From Hoyosella altamirensis (GTDB lineage Bacteria > Actinomycetota > Actinomycetes > Mycobacteriales > Mycobacteriaceae): a DNA stretch of 64,000 nucleotides. The stretch spans positions 930,001-994,000 of the forward strand of contig NZ_JACHWS010000001.1 of assembly GCF_014191505.1 (NCBI RefSeq), read 5' to 3'. A program made the position numbers and the translations under genes. Positions 1-8,545 of the stretch are shown piece by piece. The notes under the pieces were generated by a model. That model made no database searches, had not been told where the DNA came from, and saw only the letters and a program-made list of their open reading frames with translations. The stretch's first letter is position 1; each line of letters starts with the position of its first letter.

Positions 1-593
1 GGCTTGGTTCCAATTCGCTTCCTGAACTGCTGGTATTCGGTGCGCGTGCGGGAGCCGCCGCAGCGGAATACGTGCGCACACAGGGCGTTGGCGGACCAGG
101 GGGAGCGACAGCGGCGGTGGAGGCTCAGGGACGTGATGAGCAGCAGCGCCTTGAACGTGAACTCGCCGCCCGTCAGGAGCCGAGCAAGTACCGGATCGCG
201 GATATCCGCGTTGCCATGCAGGACACGATGGAGGCAGGGGCAGGGATTTACCGCGACGAAGAATCGATGCGCGCGGCGGCGGACAAGCTGAAAGAACTGC
301 GCGAGCAATTCGGGCACGCTGGTATCGACGACCACAGCCGCACTTTCAACACGGACCTTATCGCCAGCCTCGAACTCGATGGGATGCTCGACGTCGCGGA
401 ATGCATTGTTGCGTCGGCCCTGCGCCGGGAGGAGTCCCGTGGCGCTCATCAGCGCACGGACTATCCGAAGCGTGATGACGAGCGCTACCTCGCACATTCG
501 GTCGTCAATCTCGACAATGACGGCCCCCAGGTGTCTTACCAGCCAGTGACGATCACCCGTTGGCCACCAGCGGAACGGGTGTATGGGAGGTGA
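1..593 (+). CDS. frdA: Fumarate reductase/succinate dehydrogenase flavoprotein subunit, C-terminal part (5' truncated by window)
   Basis: Coding is open from base 3 and ends at the TGA at 591-593, giving about 196 residues. The visible N-terminal piece reads [17 protein letters not shown], the conserved C-terminal FAD-contact stretch of FrdA/SdhA. It is followed by the helical C-terminal domain (around [19 protein letters not shown]). The subunit carries covalent FAD and interconverts succinate and fumarate at the membrane. It lies 6 bases upstream of frdB and heads an FrdABCD-type operon. The active site lies outside the window, so fumarate reductase and succinate dehydrogenase cannot be separated from this subunit. 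The choice of frd rests on the two separate small anchor genes downstream. Confidence 0.93.
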   Translation, partial: LGSNSLPELLVFGARAGAAAAEYVRTQGVGGPGGATAAVEAQGRDEQQRLERELAARQEPSKYRIADIRVAMQDTMEAGAGIYRDEESMRAAADKLKELREQFGHAGIDDHSRTFNTDLIASLELDGMLDVAECIVASALRREESRGAHQRTDYPKRDDERYLAHSVVNLDNDGPQVSYQPVTITRWPPAERVYGR

Positions 594-599
594 TGAACC

Positions 600-1352
600 G
601 TGGCGGACACCATCACCGTGGAGGTCTTCCGCTTTCGGCCTGAGCAGGAGCCTGCCCCGGTTTTCGACAGTTACGATGTGCCGCTCCGCAAAGAGTGGGC
701 GGTGCTCGACGCGCTGAACCACATCAAAGACCAGATCGACGGGACGCTGTCGTACCGCTGGTCGTGCCGGATGGGTATCTGCGGCAGCTGCGGAATGACC
801 GTCAACGGTGAACCGAAACTGTCGTGCTCCGCGTTTCTCGTGGACTATGCGCCCGGTCCCGTTCGCGTCGAACCCCTGCAGAACTTCCCGGTAATCCGGG
901 ATCTTGTCGTCAACATCGACGATTTCATGGAGAAACTTCCCACCGTTAAACCGTGGCTGGTGCGGAAGTCCGACGAGTCACCGGAGGAGATCGAGGACAC
1001 TGAGTACCTCCAGAGCCCCGAACAACTCGAGGACTACAAGAAGTACAGCATGTGCATCAACTGCATGCTCTGCTATTCGGCGTGCCCGGTATACGCGCTG
1101 GAACCCGAGTTTCTCGGGCCCGCCGCGATCGCGCTCGGACAGCGGTACAACCTCGACTCGCGTGATGAAGGAGCCGAGGACCGCCGGGACGTTCTTGCGT
1201 CAGCCCAGGGCGCGTGGGCGTGCACTCTGGTCGGCGAGTGCAGCGTCGCGTGCCCCAAGGGGGTTGACCCGGCCGGCGCAATCCAGCGCTACAAACTAAC
1301 GGCCGCGTCGCAGTCCGTGAAAGACCTGCTGATGCCGTGGGGGAAAAAATGA
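600..1352 (+). CDS. frdB: Fumarate reductase/succinate dehydrogenase iron-sulfur subunit
   Basis: This 250-residue protein starts at GTG. It transfers electrons between the flavoprotein and the membrane quinone site. All three cluster motifs are visible: a plant-ferredoxin 2Fe-2S set at Cys56, 61, 64 and 76; a CxxCxxCxxxCP 4Fe-4S set at Cys152, 155, 158 and 162; and a third set at Cys208, 214 and 218, followed by PKGVDP. The length is normal for the family. It sits 6 bases after frdA and its TGA overlaps the ATG of frdC, so the two are translationally coupled. Every cluster ligand I expect is present. Confidence 0.96.
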   Translation: MADTITVEVFRFRPEQEPAPVFDSYDVPLRKEWAVLDALNHIKDQIDGTLSYRWSCRMGICGSCGMTVNGEPKLSCSAFLVDYAPGPVRVEPLQNFPVIRDLVVNIDDFMEKLPTVKPWLVRKSDESPEEIEDTEYLQSPEQLEDYKKYSMCINCMLCYSACPVYALEPEFLGPAAIALGQRYNLDSRDEGAEDRRDVLASAQGAWACTLVGECSVACPKGVDPAGAIQRYKLTAASQSVKDLLMPWGKK

Positions 1353-1753
1353 CCGCCCCGCCCCCGCAGGCGAGCAGTCAGTACCGGCCGTCGCTGCCGC
1401 TGCTCTGGTGGACGAAACGACGGACGTATTTCGTTTTCGCGATGCGTGAGCTGTCGTGCGTGTTCGTCGCCTGGTTCGTGGCGTTCATGGTGATGCTCAT
1501 CCATGCGGTGGGGCAGGGACCCGCCAGGTACGAGGATTTCCTCGACCTGGCGGGACGCCCCTGGGTGGTGGTAATCAACGTCCTCGCTCTCACGTTTCTC
1601 ATCGTGCATGCGGTCACGTGGTTTCAGCTCGCTCCGAAGGCCATGGTCGTGAAAGCGGGACCACAACAGGTGCCGCCCGCGGCGATCATGGGCGCCCATT
1701 TCGCGGGCTGGCTGATCATTTCGCTCATCGTTATGTGGGTGGTCCTGCGATGA
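1349..1753 (+). CDS. frdC: Fumarate reductase membrane anchor subunit C
   Basis: This 134-residue protein has three hydrophobic segments and a conserved early basic and aromatic stretch ([17 protein letters not shown]). It fits the FrdC anchor that binds quinone and docks FrdAB to the membrane. I chose the ATG at 1349 because it overlaps the frdB stop as ATGA; a GTG at 1337 in the same frame would overlap frdB by 16 bases. An in-membrane His (VHAVTWFQ) is visible. It is placed between frdB and frdD with another ATGA overlap. Identification relies on position and length as well as sequence, because these anchors diverge quickly. Confidence 0.88.
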   Translation: MTAPPPQASSQYRPSLPLLWWTKRRTYFVFAMRELSCVFVAWFVAFMVMLIHAVGQGPARYEDFLDLAGRPWVVVINVLALTFLIVHAVTWFQLAPKAMVVKAGPQQVPPAAIMGAHFAGWLIISLIVMWVVLR

Positions 1754-2115
1754 TTCCGCCAGTTGAGAATCGGCGCGCACGGTGGGAACCCATAGCGTGG
1801 TTGTTGTTCAGCGCGGGCGGCATGTCGGCTGCCCTGTTTCTGCCGGTGCTGGTACTTCTGTTTGGTGTGCTGGCACCACTCGGCGTCATCTCACCTAGCC
1901 ATGAGCACCTGTACGCGGTGCTGAGCAACCCGCTGACGATGCTGGTGCTGTTCGGCGTGCTTTCGCTTTCCGCGTTCCACTGGGCTCACCGGTTCCGCCA
2001 CATCATGATTGACGGTTTCCGGTTGCGTCCGCTGGCAGGTGTCATCAGCATTGCCTGCTACGGCACCGCCGCGATCGGAACGGTTGTGATAGGTGCCGTG
2101 ATTCTGCAGGTGTGA
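1750..2115 (+). CDS. frdD: Fumarate reductase membrane anchor subunit D
   Basis: This 121-residue protein has three hydrophobic helices and a conserved FHWAHRFRH segment that supplies histidines near the quinone pocket in FrdD proteins. It starts at an ATG overlapping the frdC stop (ATGA), making the last gene of the frd operon. It pairs with FrdC to anchor the complex in the membrane. Having two small separate anchor subunits, rather than a haem-b SdhC/SdhD pair, supports the fumarate-reductase-type assignment. Physiological direction cannot be read from sequence. Confidence 0.88.
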   Translation: MIPPVENRRARWEPIAWLLFSAGGMSAALFLPVLVLLFGVLAPLGVISPSHEHLYAVLSNPLTMLVLFGVLSLSAFHWAHRFRHIMIDGFRLRPLAGVISIACYGTAAIGTVVIGAVILQV

Positions 2116-2182
2116 TTTGTGGTGCAATCCGGCTGTTAGGGTACAGAAGTAACCTGGAGCCGGACGCACCGAGTGAGCGTAA

Positions 2183-2845
2183 GTGACCACCGAAAATGAC
2201 ACCGAGAACGGTCAGTCCGGCCGTCTCGCGCCTAAAAGCAAGCGCGGCATGCGGACGAGAAATGCTCTCATTGCGGCTGCGCAAACGGTATTCGAGCGGG
2301 ATGGCTTTCTCGAAGCGCGCATCACGGATATCTCAAAGGAAGCACATGTAGCGTCGGGTTCGTTCTACACCTACTTCGACAGCAAGGAAGAGATTTTCGC
2401 TGCGGTTGTGGAGCAGATGCAGGAAGAGATGCTTCACCCACATGTGCGCGAACGTACTGGCGTGAGTGACCCACGGATTCTTATTGAGGCAGCGAACCGC
2501 GAGTACCTGCAGTCTTACCGGAGAAATGCGCGGCTGATGGCGGTCTTCGAGCAAGTCGCGCAAATTGACGATGAGTTCCGCGCACTGCGTCGTGATCGAT
2601 CAAACGCCTTTGTCGAGCGCAACGCCCGGATGATCAAGCGGCTTCAGGAGCAAGGCCTGGCCGATCCGGACCTGGACCCGAATGTGACGGCACTTGCACT
2701 GTCGTCGATGGTCAGCAAGACCGCGTACTCGGTATTCGTCCTGGACGCTCAGGCGCCCTTCGACCAGGTGCTGTCGACAGTGAATCAGATCTGGATCAAC
2801 GCGCTTCAGTTGAAGCCGGAAGCTGACAAAGGGCAACAGGTCTAG
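2183..2845 (+). CDS. TetR-family transcriptional regulator
   Basis: This 220-residue protein starts at GTG. A TetR helix-turn-helix lies at about residues 22-70 (TRNALIAAAQTVFERDGF and ASGSFYTYFDSKEEIF). The C-terminal half is a helical ligand/dimerisation domain of ordinary length. It is transcribed toward the acyl-CoA operon starting at 3064, with 218 bases between. A TetR-style pseudo-palindrome at 3029-3046 in that gap makes it the natural candidate regulator, with an acyl-CoA or fatty-acid ligand inferred from the genes. An N-terminal extension of about 20 polar residues precedes the domain. Confidence 0.9.
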   Translation: MTTENDTENGQSGRLAPKSKRGMRTRNALIAAAQTVFERDGFLEARITDISKEAHVASGSFYTYFDSKEEIFAAVVEQMQEEMLHPHVRERTGVSDPRILIEAANREYLQSYRRNARLMAVFEQVAQIDDEFRALRRDRSNAFVERNARMIKRLQEQGLADPDLDPNVTALALSSMVSKTAYSVFVLDAQAPFDQVLSTVNQIWINALQLKPEADKGQQV

Positions 2846-3028
2846 TAAGCATTTCGGCGGCTCAATTGATCATCTCTTTGCCCGTTATGTGGGCACCATT
2901 CCCCGTACGCAAATTCAATTCACACCGGAATGCACGCTAGACCTGTTGGTGATGTGAGTCACACTAATGCTTTTGTGTCCGAGCAGTCTTGACAGTCGGA
3001 CTCTGCACGGTCACCGTGGACATAGTTA

Positions 3029-3046
3029 TAAGCAAGCGCTTAGTTA
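3029..3046. promoter_or_regulatory. Candidate TetR operator upstream of the acyl-CoA catabolic operon
   Basis: TAAGCAAGCGCTTAGTTA is an 18-bp pseudo-palindrome; seven of nine half-site positions are symmetric around AGCGCT. It lies 17 bases before the thiolase start. A TTGACA hexamer stands at 2989-2994. The core resembles the CAAG-nn-CTTG pattern of several actinobacterial lipid TetR regulators, with one base different. Binding by the protein encoded at 2183-2845 is inference. Confidence 0.5.
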
Positions 3047-3063
3047 GTGATGGAGGAAGGTCT

Positions 3064-4278
3064 ATGCCCGAAGCTGTAATCGTCTCGGTTGCGCGGTCGC
3101 CGATTGGCCGTGCACACAAGGGATCACTGAAGGACATGCGGCCAGATGACCTTGCTGTGCAGATGGTGCGGGCCGCGCTGGAAAAGGTCCCTGCACTGGA
3201 TCCGGTGCACATCGAGGATCTGATTCTGGGGTGTGGTCAGCCAGCCGGAGAACAGGGCCACAACCTCGGGCGTGCGGTGGCTGTCCTGTCGGGACTGGAC
3301 CAGGTTCCGGGCACGACGGTCAACCGATACTGCTCGTCTAGCCTGCAGACCACCCGAATGGCGCTGCACGCCATTAAGGCTGGCGAAGGTGACGTATTCG
3401 TTTCTGCCGGCGTCGAAACCGTCAGCCGCTACACCCAGGGCGTCGCCGACGTGCCGGGTACGGAGAACCCGCTCTTTGCAGACGCGCAAAGTCGCACCGA
3501 GAAGTTCGCTGCCGGCGGCGAGAGGTGGGCTGACCCACGTGAGCACGGCCAGCTCCCCGACCTTTACATCGCGATGGGCCAAACTGCCGAGAACGTTGCG
3601 CAGTACAAGGGCGTGACCCGCGCCGAACAAGACGAGTTTGGTGTACGCAGCCAGAACCTCGGAGAGAACGCGATCACTAACGGTTTCTGGGAGCGAGACA
3701 TCACACCCATCACGCTTCCTGACGGCACCGTCATCTCCACCGACGACGGCCCCCGCGCCGGTGTCACCCTGGAGAAGGTGTCCGAGCTCAAGCCGGTGTT
3801 TCGTCCCGACGGTACCGTTACCGCGGCCAACTGCTGCCCCCTCAACGATGGGGCCGCGGCGGTGGTCATCATGTCCGGCACAAAGGCTGAGGAACTCGGC
3901 ATCGCCCCGTTGGCCCGCGTCGTTGCGACCGGAGTATCGGGACTCTCCTCCGAGATCATGGGACTCGGCCCTGTCGAGGCTTCCAGACAGGCGTTGCGAC
4001 GGGCCGGTATGACGATCGGTGACATCGACCTCGCGGAGATCAACGAGGCATTCGCCGCCCAGGTAATCCCGTCCTACCGCGACCTCGGCCTCGACATCGA
4101 CAAACTCAACGTCAACGGCGGCGCAATCGCGGTCGGACATCCATTCGGTATGACGGGTGCCCGCATCACCAGCACACTGATCAACTCACTTCAGTTCCAC
4201 GACAAGCAGTTCGGCCTGGAAACGATGTGCGTCGGCGGGGGACAGGGAATGGCCATGATCCTGGAAAGAATGTCCTGA
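3064..4278 (+). CDS. Acetyl-CoA acetyltransferase (thiolase), FadA type
   Basis: This 404-residue thiolase cleaves 3-ketoacyl-CoA with CoA, the last step of a beta-oxidation round. The acyl-accepting Cys90 lies in NRYCSSS. The second catalytic pair is His359 in GHPFGMTGAR and Cys389 in CVGGGQG, and a NEAFA motif is present. The start is the ATG at 3064, preceded by the strong ribosome site GGAGGAAGG at 3052-3060; an upstream in-frame TTG at 2989 is the -35-like TTGACA and is not a start. It is the first gene of a tight operon with TGATG coupling to the next gene. The substrate is unknown. Confidence 0.95.
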   Translation: MPEAVIVSVARSPIGRAHKGSLKDMRPDDLAVQMVRAALEKVPALDPVHIEDLILGCGQPAGEQGHNLGRAVAVLSGLDQVPGTTVNRYCSSSLQTTRMALHAIKAGEGDVFVSAGVETVSRYTQGVADVPGTENPLFADAQSRTEKFAAGGERWADPREHGQLPDLYIAMGQTAENVAQYKGVTRAEQDEFGVRSQNLGENAITNGFWERDITPITLPDGTVISTDDGPRAGVTLEKVSELKPVFRPDGTVTAANCCPLNDGAAAVVIMSGTKAEELGIAPLARVVATGVSGLSSEIMGLGPVEASRQALRRAGMTIGDIDLAEINEAFAAQVIPSYRDLGLDIDKLNVNGGAIAVGHPFGMTGARITSTLINSLQFHDKQFGLETMCVGGGQGMAMILERMS

Positions 4279-5035
4279 TGAGCGGGCGTTTCGAGGGCAA
4301 ATCAGCAATCGTGACGGGTGCCAGCCGCGGCATAGGACTGGCTATCGCGCAGCGCCTGGTCAAAGATGGCGCGCGAGTATGCGTCACGGCACGCAAGCAG
4401 GACGCACTTGACGAGGTCGTCACGCAGCTAGGCGGGCCGCAAAAAGCGATCGCGGTTGCCGGGCGAGCAGATGACATCGAACATCAATCAAACGCGGTCA
4501 AGCAGACGATCGAAACGTTCGGCAGCGTGGACATGCTCATCAACAACGCCGGGATCAACCCGGTGTATGGGCCAATGATCGACTTGAACCTTGACGCCGC
4601 GCGCAAGACTGTCGAAGTGAACTGTCTCGCCGCGATCTCTTGGGTGCAGCAGGCGCACCTCGCATGGATGGGCGAGCACGGCGGCGCCATCGTCAACGTC
4701 GCTTCCGTCGCCGCGATCAAGCCTGCTCCAGGAATCGGTTTCTATGGAGCAACGAAGGCGATGCTCAAGTACATAACTGAAGAACTAGCCGTCGAGCTGG
4801 GCCCGCACATCCGAGTCAACGCGGTCGCGCCTGCCGTCGTGAAGACCCAATTTGCGACCGCACTGTACGAGGGCAGGGAAGAAAACGTTGCACAGGCGTA
4901 TCCGCTCAAGCGTCTCGGAATTCTGAGGACATCGGTGGCGTTACGGCGTTCCTCCTATCTGACGATGCTGCGTGGATGACGGGCCAGACCCTCGTCGTCG
5001 ACGGTGGCGTTACCCTGACCGGGGGCATCGAATGA
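4278..5035 (+). pseudogene. Short-chain dehydrogenase/reductase interrupted by a frameshift near 4920
   Basis: The reading frame from ATG 4278 gives a classical SDR: TGASRGIG at residues 13-20, NNAG at 89-92, Ser143 and YGATK at 156-160. After KRLGI (around 4920) this frame yields an unrelated tail ending at 4979. One frame away, from 4925, the expected SDR ending continues as EDIGGVTAFLLSDDAAWMTG, then a GQTLVVDGG-type end, stopping at 5033-5035 and overlapping the next ATG as ATGA. One base is missing between about 4918 and 4925. This is either a true disabling mutation or a sequencing error; the intact overlap and conserved tail favour a recent or technical event. The intact product would have about 252 residues. 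Confidence 0.85.
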
Positions 5036-6018
5036 AGGCGTGGCAGGTGACGGAACTCGGTGAGCCGGCCCGTGTTCTCCGCCTCGCCGACGTGCCGGAC
5101 CTGCAGCCCGGTCCTGGCCAGCTCGTCGTGCGGGTGCGCGGTGCCGCAGCCAACTTCCCGGACGTCCTGATGTGCCGCGGGCAATACCAAGTGAAACCGC
5201 CGCTTCCGTTCACTCCAGGCGTCGAACTGTGTGGTGAGGTTGTCGCAGCAGGTGACGGCGTGTCCGGACTCGGCGCGGGAGACAGGGTTCTCGGGAGTCC
5301 CGCACTGCCTCATGGTGGATTCGCGGAGTTCGCGGTGATGGATGCGAACGATGCCTTCCTGGCGCCCGATTCGCTGAACGATGCAGAAGCCGCGAGCTTC
5401 TATATCGGTTATCAAACAGGCTGGTTCGGCCTGCACCGGCGTGCAAACCTCCAGCCAGGGGAGACACTCCTGGTCCATGCAGCGGCGGGTGGCGTTGGCA
5501 GCGCCGCAATCCAATTGGGGAAAGCCGCCGGAGCTCGCGTCATCGGTGTCGCAGGCGGGCCCGACAAGGCTGAAGTTGCTCGTGCGCTCGGTGCAGACAT
5601 TGTCATCGATCGGCGCGAAAGCGACTTCGTCGAGGTCGTCAAAGAAGCGACCGACGGGCGTGGCGCCGACGTCATCTACGACCCGGTCGGCGGCGACGTG
5701 TACCAGCGGTCCACGAAGTGCATCGCGTTCGAAGGACGCATCGTCGTCGTGGGATTCGCTGGCGGACAGATCCAGTCGGCAGCGCTGAACCATGCACTGA
5801 TCAAGAACCATTCGATCGTCGGGCTGCATTGGGGTCTCTACACGGAGTACGACCGCAAGAGAGTCCTGGAGTGTCACGACGCACTGACCCGGCTCGCGGC
5901 GGACGGGGCCGTCAAACCTCTCGTCAGCGAAGAGCTTCCGCTGGAGAAGGTAGCCGACGGGGTACAGCGACTCGCAGACGGCACCACAGTCGGGCGGGTC
6001 GCGTACGTAGCTCAGTAG
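5032..6018 (+). CDS. NADPH:quinone oxidoreductase-like MDR-family protein
   Basis: This 328-residue zinc-free medium-chain dehydrogenase starts MKAWQVTELGEPARVL. It has an N-terminal GroES-like fold and a Rossmann domain with HAAAGGVGSAAIQ at about residues 150-162. The AADVIYDPVGG-like motif (GADVIYDPVGGDVY) is typical of quinone oxidoreductase and crotonyl-CoA-reductase-like enzymes. No structural-zinc cysteine cluster is seen. The ATG at 5032 overlaps the restored SDR stop, so the genes form one operon. It probably reduces an enoyl or carbonyl intermediate of the pathway; the exact substrate is not visible. Confidence 0.9.
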   Translation: MKAWQVTELGEPARVLRLADVPDLQPGPGQLVVRVRGAAANFPDVLMCRGQYQVKPPLPFTPGVELCGEVVAAGDGVSGLGAGDRVLGSPALPHGGFAEFAVMDANDAFLAPDSLNDAEAASFYIGYQTGWFGLHRRANLQPGETLLVHAAAGGVGSAAIQLGKAAGARVIGVAGGPDKAEVARALGADIVIDRRESDFVEVVKEATDGRGADVIYDPVGGDVYQRSTKCIAFEGRIVVVGFAGGQIQSAALNHALIKNHSIVGLHWGLYTEYDRKRVLECHDALTRLAADGAVKPLVSEELPLEKVADGVQRLADGTTVGRVAYVAQ

Positions 6019-6064
6019 TCCCACGGCGCTTAACCACCTATCACTTCGAGAAGGAGCAGAAACA

Positions 6065-6823
6065 ATGACCACACAGCAGCGCACCGCGATCGTGACCGGA
6101 GCTGCCCGCGGTATCGGTGCAGCCACCGCGAAGAGACTCGCCGAAGACGGTTTCGCAGTTGCTGTCGTCGACCTGGATGAGACTGCCTGCAAGCAGGTCG
6201 TCGCGGGGATCGAGTCCGCTGGCGGCCGGGCGCTGGCAATTGGTGCTGATGTCTCGGACGAGGAGGCTGTGAATGAAGCGGTGTCACGCGTCGCCGCCGA
6301 ACTCGGCAACCCGAGCGTGCTCGTGAATAACGCTGGAATCATTCGCGACAACATGCTGTTCAAAATGACGACCTCCGACTGGGACGCCGTGATGGATGTG
6401 CACCTGCGCGGATCATTCCTGATGACGCGTGCAGTGCAGAAGTACATGACGGACGCGAAGTGGGGCCGCATCGTCAACCTATCGAGCACCTCCGCTCTCG
6501 GTAACCGCGGACAGGCCAACTACTCTGCCGCTAAGGCGGGCCTGCAAGGCTTCACGAAGACCCTTGCGATCGAACTAGGCAAGTTCGGCATCACAGCCAA
6601 TGCGGTCGCGCCAGGCTTCATCGAAACCGATATGACCGCAGCCACGGCGGAGCGTATCGGCGTGTCCTTCGAGGACTTCAAGCAGTCAGTAGTCGCGCAA
6701 ATCCCCGTCGCACGCACGGGAAAGCCCGAAGATATCGCTAACGCGGTGTCCTTCTTCGCCAGCGACGCGTCGGGTTATGTCTCGGGCCAGGTGCTGTACG
6801 TCGCCGGTGGTCCTACCAACTGA
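6065..6823 (+). CDS. FabG-like 3-oxoacyl reductase/3-hydroxyacyl-CoA dehydrogenase (SDR)
   Basis: This 252-residue classical SDR has TGAARGIG at residues 11-18, NNAG at 88-91, catalytic Ser at 140-141, YSAAK at 153-157 and a C-terminal SGQVLYVAGG. A strong ribosome site, GAAGGAG, precedes the ATG. Family members interconvert 3-keto and 3-hydroxyacyl thioesters with NAD(P)H. Lying between an MDR oxidoreductase and a MaoC hydratase, it most likely oxidises the 3-hydroxyacyl-CoA formed by that hydratase. It is intact, unlike the related SDR at 4278, and might partly compensate for it. Confidence 0.92.
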   Translation: MTTQQRTAIVTGAARGIGAATAKRLAEDGFAVAVVDLDETACKQVVAGIESAGGRALAIGADVSDEEAVNEAVSRVAAELGNPSVLVNNAGIIRDNMLFKMTTSDWDAVMDVHLRGSFLMTRAVQKYMTDAKWGRIVNLSSTSALGNRGQANYSAAKAGLQGFTKTLAIELGKFGITANAVAPGFIETDMTAATAERIGVSFEDFKQSVVAQIPVARTGKPEDIANAVSFFASDASGYVSGQVLYVAGGPTN

Positions 6824-6837
6824 ACCCAGGAGTCACG

Positions 6838-7290
6838 ATGAAGGTTTTCAACGGCGTCGCCGAACTCGAAACTGCCGTGGGTACGCACCTCGGCTACAGC
6901 GACTGGCACACGATTACACAAGAGCAGATCAATCTGTTCGCCGATGCGACAGGCGACCATCAGTGGATCCACGTCGACCCAGAAAAAGCTGCGGACGGGC
7001 CGTTCGGGTCGACGATCGCGCACGGGTATCTCACGTTGTCTCTCATCCCGAAGCTGGTGTGGCAGGTCTACACCGTCGAGGGAGTGAAAATGGGAATCAA
7101 CTATGGCACCAACAAGGTGCGATTCCCGTCTGCAGTGCCCGTCAACAGCAGGGTGCGCGCAGGAGTGGAGCTTCTCGGTCTGACAAAGACGAGTATCGGC
7201 GTTCAGGTCAGTGCGCGAGTCACGATCGAGCTCAGCGGGGCGGACAAACCCGCGTGCGTTGCCGAGACCCTGTCGGTCGCAGTGCCATGA
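6838..7290 (+). CDS. MaoC-like (R)-specific enoyl-CoA hydratase
   Basis: This 150-residue hot-dog protein has the hydratase-2 motif with Asp40 and His45 (DATGDHQWIHVD) and the downstream GSTIAHGYLTLSL segment typical of MaoC dehydratases. It adds water to trans-2-enoyl-CoA. The ATG follows CAGGAG. It lies 14 bases after the SDR and upstream of two acyl-CoA dehydrogenases, giving the operon a complete dehydrogenation, hydration, oxidation and thiolysis set. A single hot-dog domain of this length normally works as a dimer. Confidence 0.93.
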   Translation: MKVFNGVAELETAVGTHLGYSDWHTITQEQINLFADATGDHQWIHVDPEKAADGPFGSTIAHGYLTLSLIPKLVWQVYTVEGVKMGINYGTNKVRFPSAVPVNSRVRAGVELLGLTKTSIGVQVSARVTIELSGADKPACVAETLSVAVP

Positions 7291-7360
7291 CATCGCAAAG
7301 TCGAACCAATCATCGCGGCGGGAATCGCCGCCCGAAACACGATTGAAAGACAGGAAAATA

Positions 7361-8545
7361 ATGACTGACGATATGCGGGGAGAGCTTTCCGCCCGCGTAG
7401 AGAAGCTCCTCTCCGACGCGCACCCCGACACAGTGGGTGAATTGGAGTATCTGCGAGCTCGTTTCGACACCGGGCTCGCCTGGGTCCACTTCCCCGAAGG
7501 ATTAGGCGGACTGGGGATCCCGCGCGCCTACCAGGAATACGTTGACGATCTCCTCACCGCCAGTGGCGCGGCGAATGACCCCTCCCGGAACACAATCGGC
7601 CTCGGGATGGCGGCGCCTACCATCCTCGCCTACGGAACCGACGAGCAGAAGCAACGTTTTCTGCGCCCCTTGTGGACCGGCGAGGAAATCTGGTGCCAGC
7701 TCTTCAGTGAGCCCGGTGCGGGCTCTGACCTCGCAGGACTCGCAACTCGTGCGGTACGTGACGGCGACGATTGGGTGGTCAATGGACAGAAAGTGTGGAC
7801 ATCGAGCGCACACCTCGCCCAGTGGGCGATCCTCGTCGCACGCACCGATCCATCGGTGGCGAAACACGCGGGAATGACCTATTTTCTCTGCGATATGACG
7901 GATCCGGGTGTTGACGTTCGTCCACTCCGACAGATCACCGGTGAAGCGGAGTTCAACGAGGTCTTTCTCACGAACGTTCGGATCCCGGACGCACACCGTC
8001 TCGGGAACGTCGGCCAGGGCTGGGAAGTGGCGAACGCGACGCTGATGAACGAACGCGTCGCCATCGGCGGAAATGCGAGGCCCCGTGAGGGTGGCATGAT
8101 CGGGATCGTCTCGGAGCTGTGGCGCGCTCGCCCTGAGTTGCGGACACCGGACAAACAGGAGCAGCTCCAGCGACTCTGGGTGGACGCGGAAGTCGCACGG
8201 CTCGCCGGGAATCGTTTGCGGCAGAAGCTGATTGCCGGGCAGCCAGGACCAGAGGGGTCCGCGATGAAACTCACCTTCGCGCGGCTCAACCAGCAACTCA
8301 GCGGACTCGAGGTCGAACTTCTCGGCGAGGAAGGGCTTCGCTACGACGACTGGACGATGCGCCGCCCCACGCACGTGAGCATGACCGGGCGCGACGCCGG
8401 CTACCGGTACCTTCGCGCGAAAGGCAACTCGATCGAGGGCGGAACGTCGGAAGTGTTGCGCAACATCGTCTCTGAACGCGTCCTCAAGCTGCCTTCTGAG
8501 CCGCGATCGGACAAAAACATCCCCTGGAAGGAGCTGCCGCGATGA
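7361..8545 (+). CDS. Acyl-CoA dehydrogenase (FadE), candidate catalytic subunit
   Basis: This 394-residue FAD enzyme introduces the alpha,beta double bond into acyl-CoA. It has QLFSEPGAGSDLA and the VWTSSAH segment of the flavin site, and ends with EGGTSEVLRN, which carries the Glu expected of the catalytic base. The start is the ATG at 7361; longer in-frame extensions overlap the MaoC gene. Its TGA overlaps the ATG of the next FadE gene. The neighbour lacks this Glu, as in mycobacterial FadE pairs that form alpha2beta2 heterotetramers, so this is probably the active half of a heteromer. Confidence 0.93.
   Translation: MTDDMRGELSARVEKLLSDAHPDTVGELEYLRARFDTGLAWVHFPEGLGGLGIPRAYQEYVDDLLTASGAANDPSRNTIGLGMAAPTILAYGTDEQKQRFLRPLWTGEEIWCQLFSEPGAGSDLAGLATRAVRDGDDWVVNGQKVWTSSAHLAQWAILVARTDPSVAKHAGMTYFLCDMTDPGVDVRPLRQITGEAEFNEVFLTNVRIPDAHRLGNVGQGWEVANATLMNERVAIGGNARPREGGMIGIVSELWRARPELRTPDKQEQLQRLWVDAEVARLAGNRLRQKLIAGQPGPEGSAMKLTFARLNQQLSGLEVELLGEEGLRYDDWTMRRPTHVSMTGRDAGYRYLRAKGNSIEGGTSEVLRNIVSERVLKLPSEPRSDKNIPWKELPR

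Noticed and set aside
3029-3046. Assigning the TetR gene and operator to the KstR2 cholesterol regulon
   Set aside because: The site resembles the KstR2 consensus at all but one position, but the operon lacks the ring-degradation genes of that regulon, and many TetR regulators share this core.
2989-3063. Upstream TTG start extending the thiolase by 25 residues
   Set aside because: The TTG is part of a TTGACA promoter-like hexamer, and the extension has no family match; ATG 3064 has a strong ribosome site.
4906-6519. A 537-codon open frame on the minus strand across the MDR and SDR genes
   Set aside because: It is antisense to two well-supported genes with family motifs, shows no motif of its own, and reflects GC-rich codon bias that keeps opposite frames open.
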